The position numbers and the translations under genes are program-made. 64,000 bases of DNA from positions 124,001 to 188,000 of the forward strand of contig CAJNOL010000227.1 in assembly GCA_905250125.1 (NCBI GenBank). Direction: 5' to 3'. Below, piece after piece: positions 56,741-64,000 of this stretch. This DNA is from Rotaria sordida (taxonomy: Eukaryota > Rotifera > Eurotatoria > Philodinida > Philodinidae). How positions within the stretch are numbered: the first letter of the stretch is position 1; each line of letters starts with the position of its first letter. The notes under the pieces are model-generated. The model was not told where the DNA came from. It saw only the letters and a list, made by a program, of their open reading frames with translations, and did not search any database.

Positions 56741-59706
56741 ATGTTGTTTCTCATATTGATTTATTTTCTACTGCCTATTGTTTCTTTGGCTCGTATACAA
56801 ATTGTCGGTATTTTTCCAAGTGATGATCATCATGAACATTATAAACTATTACAAAAACCAGAACGTACAAACTGGTGTCAAGATTGTGTCCCCATGTTTC
56901 GTGCAGCTATAACCATAGCTGATAAACGTGGTGTTCGAGTCCGTGATTCTCCTATTTTACACACAATTCTAGAAACCAATGATGATGGTCATGGTTTGAA
57001 TCAGCTGAATCTTTTATGTCAGTTAACTGGTAATGAAACTAAATCAGACATTGCCGGCATTATTGGACCGTGCACTTCCACGGAAACTCGTCTTCTTGCT
57101 CCTTTCACCGCTCATATTGGCTTACCGATGGTCTCTTATTCTGCTACAGCTGTCGAACTATCCGATATTCGACTTTTTCCGACGTTCTATCGGACCGTTC
57201 CATCCGATGAACTTCTCGCCAAAGCAATTGTGCAACTTTTCAATCTATTCTCATGGAAAACGTGTATAATTATCTGTCAAAAAGATGATTATGGATATAG
57301 TGGTGTAAAGATTTTGTCAGAAACCTATGGCGATCAATTGACCATCAAGGAACGATTGACATTCGATCCGCGATCGGATCGATTTCATGCTGATTTGAAA
57401 AATACATTGTACAATAGTCGATCAAGAATTGTACTTGTCTGGGCAAATCAAAGTACCACGACTAGAATTGTACAACATGGATTGATTGCAGGGCTGATCG
57501 GTCGATCATACGTTTGGGTGATGACAGATAAGGTAATAGACAATTTTCATGCTGGTAAAGGAAGACATCTTGTTTTTCACAGAAATGTTGAATCTGATAT
57601 GAATTATAAATTGATTTATAGGTTGATCTGAATAAATTTCAAAATCGGAGTGAATGGCAATTGCTTGAAGGTCTTCTTGCGGTGATACCTATGAACAGAT
57701 ATCCAACGGAGGCTAATAACCTGCTATTATCCGAGGCGTATGATGCTTGGAGTAATTCGTCATTGGATCAAAGCACACTACCGAAGAATATGCAGCAAAT
57801 CAATCCATTTGCTTTGTTTGTATTCGATGCGACATGGGCACTAATTGAAGCTCTCAATAAATCATCATTCGTTGATCCTCCTTATTTTCATTCATCATCA
57901 TACTGTTTCCATAGTAGATTGGAGAACAAAACTGAATACTTTAAATACCTAAAAGAGACGCATTTTTTGGGTGTGTCAGGTGATGTTCAATTTTCTGGAA
58001 ATATTTCGAATGATCGTGTTGGTGGTGGTTACTTTGTACTCAAAAATTTATACTTGAAACCAAGCAACATCATTAATTTGAATGAAATGCTTGAGTACAA
58101 ATCTGTATTGAAATGGAATGAGGCCATTTCTCAGTGGCATAATCTGACCGATTTAATACCTATTCCCATTGTGTGGCCCAATAGATCGGTAGACAAATAT
58201 CCAGATCATCCACAAATTAAAGGTAAATGAAATGTTGAGGAAAGTCTTGAACCTCGATTGCATATTCAATTGATGAGTTTGATTAGGGAGACGATGGGTA
58301 CGAAAGAAAATATTTTTCCAAATAGACTTTTTTTTTCAAGTAAATTATTCATATTAAACGATATTGTAGGTGAACTATTACGTATTCTCGTCATTGAATC
58401 ACCCCCATTTGTGATAATACGAAATATGTCATCTCTGCAACATACAACAAACACAACAAAAAAACGTATGTTATACGCTCAACCATATGATTATTTAGAA
58501 ACTAAAGATCCCAATATTCGCATTAGTGGATTTGCGGTAGATTTAATCCGTGAACTAAAACAGTGCATGAATTTTAAGTTTACTATTGATATCGCTTCAC
58601 CAGATATTTCCTATCATACTCTAGTAGCGTTATTGGCTGATAATTACACTCAATGGGATGTAATTATATCGGACGTCACAATTACTTCGAATCGTCTAGT
58701 AAAAGTAGATTTTTCAATAGCAATCCACGAGAATGCTCTTCGAGTGATCGTTCGTGACAATCCAAATCTGTTCAATTTCAAATTATTTTCATTTTTAAGT
58801 CCATTTTCGCTCAATGTTTGGTTGATTATTCTCCTATTGGTTATCTATTCGGGTGTGCTCATTTATATATTCGAACGACCGGCAATGTCTACAAACGAAA
58901 AAGGTAGTGAACCACGCACGATAGCTATTGGTGTAAGTCACGCATTGAGTAGTGTCGTAAGTATGAGCGGTGATCTTCCGTTGACAACAATGTCTAGCCG
59001 AATGGTGACTATTGGTCTGTATGCACTTAGTGTTATTCTCATTGCTACTTATACAGCCAATCTGTCATCATTTCTCACCTTACAACGATCTTTACCAATG
59101 ATTTCCGGCATTGATGATATCAAAAATGGTCGTCTCCCATTTTCACGTATTGGGATTGTCAGTAATTCAGCAGCTGATGATTACTATTTGCAGAATGTTT
59201 CAACGTTATATTATCCGCTTGCTACCAGTAAAGACATTTTTACACGCTTGCTTGATCGCACTATTGATGCTGCCATTACAGATTCGACAATACTCGAATA
59301 TGCTATTAATCGGGATTATTGTGGACAATTAATTGTTGTTGGTATCGGCTTCGCCAAGTCTTCTTTTGGCATCGCTATGAGAAAAAATTGGGAATATAAA
59401 CAGGATTTTGATATGAGCCTTTTGTCTTTTCGTGAATCAGGTGCATTTGACAAATTAGAAAACAAATGGTTTCATTTTCAAGAATGTCGAACAGCACTTT
59501 TGTCTTCTAATGTCAATAATGATTTTGAGACAATAGAAGATGGAGAAATTCCTCTCAACATTATGGGTGGACTTTTTCTCACATTTTTGGCTATGAGCGT
59601 CATCGCACTTGCACTTCATGCGTGGCATTTTCGAATGGTTATCGCAGCAAATATAAGAAATGTTGTCATACGTGTTAGACAATGTTTGTCATCGAGAATC
59701 AGATGA
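56741..59706 (+). CDS. Ionotropic glutamate receptor lacking the GYG filter signature
   Basis: Three exons (56741-57532, 57622-58222, 58370-59706) with 89- and 147-nt introns give 909 residues. The start ATG at 56741 begins a signal peptide (MLFLILIYFLLPIVSLA); an ATG at 56703 is in another frame. The amino-terminal domain has IIGPCTSTETRLLAPF and FYRTVPSDELLAKAIVQLF. S1 starts at LLRILVIESPPFVII and has a ~30-residue loop-1 insert that the first receptor lacks. T568 and R573 of DVTITSNR match ligand-binding residues; D769 (AITDSTILEY) corresponds to D746 of the first receptor. M3 carries ATYTANLSSFLTL, nearer to the animal SYTANLAAFLT than its relative. At the pore, SSVVSMSGDL aligns without gaps with NIVGYGVDF of the first receptor, so S662-M663-S664 replace GYG. 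M4 is near the C-terminus (IMGGLFLTFLAMSVIALALH). All domains are intact; ion selectivity is unknown, probably not K+-channel-like. Confidence 0.92.
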
Positions 59707-60722
59707 GAACGTTAAATTATTTATTATGAGTTTATTAACCTATCTATATTAATCATGAACTATCTTTTTTTTTTTTTGGATGACTTTAAATTGAAAAAAA
59801 TAAATTTTAACATTATTTACTTTCTCGTTGGTTTTCATATAAACGTCTCGACCAAGGAATGCCAAAATGCCACTATTTTCGTTTTCTGTTTGAAATTTCC
59901 AAGTTTTTCACTCTACAATTAGTAAGCAAATAGTTATTTCGCAGTAATCTACATCTCTTGCATCTATTTTAGAATTTACAACATATAATGGATGTTCTAT
60001 AAAGATGGCACTCTCAGTATTTCGACGATATCTTGATCAATTTCCATCAGTTAGACTTGAACTTTTTCTGAAATTATTTGCCGTGAAATTCTACACAAAA
60101 CACTATAGATGAATCGACAAGATTTCTCCGAAATTTCTGATATGTTAAGCATTCACTTTCTATGAATGGTTTACTTGTGAAAAAGAAATTCTAAATAATT
60201 TCATTTCTAATATGGATAAACAAGTAGAACTACAATGATATTCTGAGATCTGAACCAACCTGCAATTCCTTAGCCAGAAAACTATTCTCTGTCAGAGTGC
60301 GGTATGCATTCTTCGAACACCAAAACGCCTATTTTTTTCTCCATTTACAGCCACCTTTCTTGCCCTTCTACTTACACAAATCGTAGAAAAATTTCTGTTT
60401 GCGGTGATTTAATAGCTACATTTTCGTCTCATTGCCTAGTCCAGCTTTTTTTATACCGTTTTTCAGTTTTTAAAAATCATACTGAATTAAAATTACAATT
60501 AGATTACTATATGACAGTGATGATACTTTGTTTGTCTGTCGTGCTAACATCAGTATCTCACTTTTCTATCTTGTATATTATTGTTAATCAGTGTGGTTAG
60601 TATGGCATTTGAATACCTAATTATTATCCTGCCTTATTCTTTGGATATCAGTCGAATAGAAAAGAAAATACAAAAATGATTCACCCACCATTTTCGATTG
60701 ATATTTTACAACTCGGAATTCA
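59707..60722. other. Intergenic between the glutamate receptor and the EGF/7TM relic
   Basis: Poly(A) signal AATAAA near 59798. A 98-codon plus frame (60304-60600) has a hydrophobic end (YMTVMILCLSVVLTSVSHFS) but no family could be named. Nothing else recognised. Confidence 0.35.
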
Positions 60723-61930
60723 TTAGAAAGATAAAAACAATCGATTCATAATGAATACTATTTGCAATAAGGCAAGAATCCAAAGTTGAATGACAAACAT
60801 TATTATTGTCAAGACACTAATCATAGATGAACTCAATAGTAAATAGGCACAACCAATTTTGCGTAATTTCGTATTTTGAAGCATTATCAAAGAAAAAATC
60901 TCATTCATAAGTCTTGCTAAAATCAACACGATTGATAATGTCATGCTCACTTTTATTGCTATTGATTGATTCAAAAGATAGGCATGTGGCTGAATATGAT
61001 AGCCTTTAATAGAAATAAGTGAAAAACTGACTCCATTCTGTACTAGATTGACATCGTGTTCCATAAAAAGCATGTCGAACTTGTGCACATTGATATTTGA
61101 AGATAAGTCAAAGTGTCTTGAAAACATTTAGTTCCATTTTCACAATTACTTTGACGAGAATAACGAATTTCATCTGATGATTGAACTTCAAACAATTGAT
61201 TTGATATCTTGTCCATACTTTTGACACAAACAAACATGTCAATCATCATAAAAACACAGTGGAATTGATGAATGATTTTGACATGGGATATGATAATATT
61301 TCATACGACAAAGATACTCTTGAGTAATGGTCTCATCCAACACCTCGCTTATGTCTTGTCGCCAATCCGATGGTTGCATTGTCTTCATAAATGTCATTGA
61401 TCAATTGCGTATTGTGTGAAAAAATAGTTAAATAATAATTCTTCTCGCTAAATTCAATAAAAAACAAGATGAAATGGTTGTGACCAATAAATAATAATAG
61501 AATTTTGATTGATAGGGATCGTTCTATGAAGAAATAATTCAAATTGAGAAACATAAACACCGATTAAGATGAAAATAGAGGGTGTGGGTGTGTCTCTTAT
61601 ATTCAGATGATAATCTCCAGTGATTTCAAAATTGATCGACTTTATCTCGATCATATTCATCCAGTGATTTTAAAAGTCAAACCAATGGAATATAATTCAA
61701 AAGAAATTTTGATAAAACTATTTGTCTACTACCATAGAACAATCAAGAGAGAAGTCAAAGAGAAGAATGGCACAGTGACAATAGTAGACGAAGTCAACAA
61801 GGTCTTGTTTGATCTGAATTGATGGATGGTGCTCTTCGAAAAGAGATGATGACAATGGAAATTCTGATCTATCAACGGCAAGAAGTAAAAGAGTTGTCAA
61901 CGACATGAAAACAACTTCGATCATCAACCG
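60723..61930 (-). pseudogene. Decayed EGF/seven-TM receptor, truncated after TM2
   Basis: Reading down the minus strand in changing frames: an N-terminal part with SQPFHLVF and EKNYYLTIFSHNTQLINDIY; then MKYYHIPCQN and PLCFYDD followed by a stop; an EGF-like part (CENGTKCFQDTLTYLQISMC, then FYGTRCQSST only in another frame); SFSLISIKGYHIQPH; then two membrane segments (SMTLSIVLILARLMNEIFSL and GCAYLLLSSSMISVLTIIMF) with the loop NTKLRKIGC between them. I associate this order (Cys-rich ectodomain, EGF, HIQPH, 7TM with a RxxGC loop) with a large receptor group in bdelloids; this is from memory. Several frame changes and stops are present, and TM3-7 are missing below 60723. Orientation is the same as the F-box gene to its right. 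Confidence 0.55.
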
Positions 61931-62743
61931 ATGAAGAATGAATTGAGGATTTTCAAGAGCTCATTCAATTCATTGAATGAGATTCCTGAGCGAATCGACA
62001 AGAACTTTGGTGTCCTCTAGTGTTTGAACCATTTGAAGGATTTTGTCGAGTGTTTTGTTGAATGTATCTCTTTGTACATCAGCAGACTCTTGATATTTTT
62101 GTTTACAAAACCGATTCAGCATCTCATAAACTTTTATATCTTCTTCAAATAGATCGTATAGATGACTTTTTTTCCAATGCGAATTTGATAATCACCTTAG
62201 TTCAATTACCAACTCTCATCTTAATGAAAATCATATGGGTATTTTGGCTCATTACAATACAAGATTGAAAATGACGGTAAACAAAGAATTATCTGAATCT
62301 CTTTCTCTCTATGTGTGCAATGATCGTTGTCTTTGTAAACGTGTTTATTATTATGCATATATCGTTGATATTTCCCATTAGATAGGAATTTTTCGTATTT
62401 TATTTCGAATGATCTAATTTGGTCATTTGAATGGATACAAGCATTTTTCATTCTATCATAATCAAAAGATCTATGTAAACCTATTGAACATATTTTGAAA
62501 GATAACAGTAAATCTGATCTCAAAGAATCGATACAATATTTGCTACACTCTTAGAATGATTTGATCTTCGCTGAGTGCTTGATAAATATCTAAAAACTAT
62601 CTAATGTTCGATATGTTCTATAAAGAAATATTTGTATCATAGATGATTTTATTGTTGAATGTAGAGTGAACTTTTCTTGTTAGGTATTATGTAAAATTTT
62701 CTTGAAGATAATTGAATAAATTATTAGTGAATCACCATAAGAG
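61931..62743. other. Unresolved stretch near the F-box gene
   Basis: Contains GCTCATTCAATTCATTGAATGAG-type palindromic sequence at ~61959-61981. A 100-codon minus frame at 62221-62523 (begins MRSDLLLSFKICSIGLHRSF) might belong to the end of the F-box gene, which is cut by the assembly gap, but no splice path is certain. Confidence 0.3.
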
Positions 62744-62831
62744 TCAAGTATATTGATCAGTGATTATATTAGCAATGTTCTTATTGATTAAGAAAAGTAT
62801 AATGAAGCAATGAGTATTCAACAAAGTATTG

Positions 62832-62931
62832 NNNNNNNNNNNNNNNNNNNNNNNNNNNNNNNNNNNNNNNNNNNNNNNNNNNNNNNNNNNNNNNNNNNNN
62901 NNNNNNNNNNNNNNNNNNNNNNNNNNNNNNN
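62832..62931. other. Assembly gap of 100 N
   Basis: A run of 100 N, the usual placeholder for a gap of unknown size. It falls in the F-box gene. Confidence 0.95.
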
Positions 62932-63622
62932 TTAATGATGAAAATGATGTTTGTATTTCTACACCAGAACAAGTACTAGATAATTCTAATGCAAAATATC
63001 GAAGATGAGGTGTATGCTCATAAAGATGAGTTAATTGATCAATACGGTAAGAAATACCTAAAACTGATAAATGTTCCAATGACAATGAAACATTTGTCGA
63101 TAGTGGCATATGAAGTCCATGTTTAAAACTCATGTTTAAATAACAATAGGTCAATTTAGGTAAACTCCAAATACAATTCACAAACTGAAGAATATCATCT
63201 TGTTTACATCCAAAATAGCATGAAGTCAAATTTAAATGAATAAGTTGAGGACATTCGGATAAAATTTCACAAATTATCTCGCCTGAACGAATATGATCTA
63301 ATGAAAGTGAAGAAAGATTTTGAAATTGATTCAATGTCCAACCATAGGAACGAAATAAATCAATTTGTTGAGGAATTTCATCATCATTCGAAAGACCAAG
63401 TGAAATAATTTTATCGATAATCAATAGAAGATTTTCTTGACAGACAATATCAAAATCTTGTTTTGATGCTGTTCGAAAATCGAAACGATGTGTTCGAAAA
63501 TGAGTAAAGATTAGATTGTCAAAACGTTGATTGAGACGATGAAAAGTTTGAAGAAGTTCCACAGCATGAAAGTATTCAAATATATCAAGTAATAATTCGT
63601 TAGCCAACAATTCCAAATTCAT
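62932..63622 (-). CDS. F-box protein with LRR-like repeats, 3' part lost in a gap
   Basis: From ATG at 63622 the first ~230 residues can be read before the gap at 62931. The F-box (about 1-45) is MNLELLANELLLDIFEYFHA, then VELLQTFHRLNQRFDNLI; F-box proteins join substrates to SKP1-CUL1 ubiquitin ligases. Next come leucine-rich repeat-like helices and strands: LNQFQNLSSLSLDHIRSGEI, CPQLIHLNLTSCYF, LPKLTYCYLNM and LSLEHLSVLG. Sequence on the far side of the gap (62744-62831) stays open in this frame but has another character, so it should not be joined to the gene. No intron is needed in the visible part. The substrate is unknown. Confidence 0.8.
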
Positions 63623-64000
63623 CTTTTATTATTCTTTGATTTGTCATGAAACGATATGGTACAAGAACTTTATTTCACATACATCAAAAAAGAAAATAAT
63701 AAATTACTGTAATTACATCAGTTTCTCTTTCTATGACGATTGTACGTGTCTTGACGACAGCAAACATGTATTTTATTTTATATGACTAAATAAACTTCTA
63801 ATATACACATCACTTGATAGAGGGCACTGAATGATGTCTGTCTATAAGTCAAGAAGGAATTTTCATATTTCTACAAAGAAGATTTCGCGATTCGATATAA
63901 CAATTGTGGCTCACGGATTGTCGGTGTGTCTTTGAGTTTAAAATAATTTTAGTCGACATTGGATTGAACAGTAGAGATCATAGTCTCGCTACATCATGTT
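63623..64000. other. Upstream flank of the F-box gene
   Basis: 378 bp, AT-rich; no gene or clear promoter motif recognised. Confidence 0.35.

Noticed and set aside
57533-57631. Early end of the second glutamate receptor after ...YRLI
   Set aside because: This is read-through into an 89-nt intron with proper GT/AG; splicing restores the frame at VDLNKFQNR.
62744-62831. C-terminal end of the F-box protein
   Set aside because: It is joined only through 100 N of unknown true length, so the frame across the gap means nothing.

Overview
The window looks like nuclear DNA of a bdelloid rotifer. The evidence is an AT-rich genome, short spliceosomal introns (mostly 50-90 nt) beside intronless genes of bacterial or fungal type, an ionotropic glutamate receptor with a potassium-channel-like GYG pore signature (the feature known from Adineta vaga AvGluR1), a decayed EGF/7TM receptor of a type I associate with bdelloids, and short GGATGTGGGTGT hairpins that resemble the TGTGGG telomere repeat. 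The species cannot be named from the sequence alone. There are two assembly gaps, at 27545-27554 and 62832-62931.

Layout. 1-365: 5' end of a secreted S9-type peptidase (minus). 366-6282: no gene, but two near-perfect foldback repeats and a third, looser repeat. 6283-7587: intronless sulfotransferase with an in-frame TGA at the arginine of its PAPS loop. 7588-12284: no secure gene, a ~177-bp degenerate repeat, hairpins. 12285-13277: intronless aldo/keto reductase. 14500-16080: element with ~370-bp inverted ends. 16537-19224: intronless glutamate receptor with GYG. 21717-22546: relic of a nuclear receptor. 22700-23395: secreted germin-like cupin (minus). 24979-28824: broken secreted-protein gene (minus) split by a piggyBac-type element (TTAA duplication) that itself holds a hAT-type element (8-bp duplication CAGGAAAC), which holds a minisatellite and an inverted repeat. 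30532-32682: a tetraspanin and a four-TM protein gene in tail-to-tail arrangement, 33 bp apart. 32683-41893: a gene-poor stretch rich in microsatellites, upstream of an intronless class III POU gene (41894-43072). 47862-48781: ALKBH1-like dioxygenase. 49230-54302: 13-exon ERM/merlin-like gene with a 2.3-kb intron carrying a foldback repeat. 56741-59706: second glutamate receptor, three exons, with SMS in place of GYG. 60723-61930: decayed EGF/7TM receptor (minus). 62932-63622: F-box protein cut by an assembly gap.

The genes do not form one pathway. The strongest theme is the pair of related glutamate receptors about 37 kb apart, one with and one without the K+ filter signature. Others are the density of foldback and nested DNA elements in the spaces, and several host genes in decay (sulfotransferase, nuclear receptor, secreted protein, EGF/7TM receptor). 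Exon borders were placed by eye from GT/AG signals, reading phase and family alignment recalled from memory; no database search was possible.
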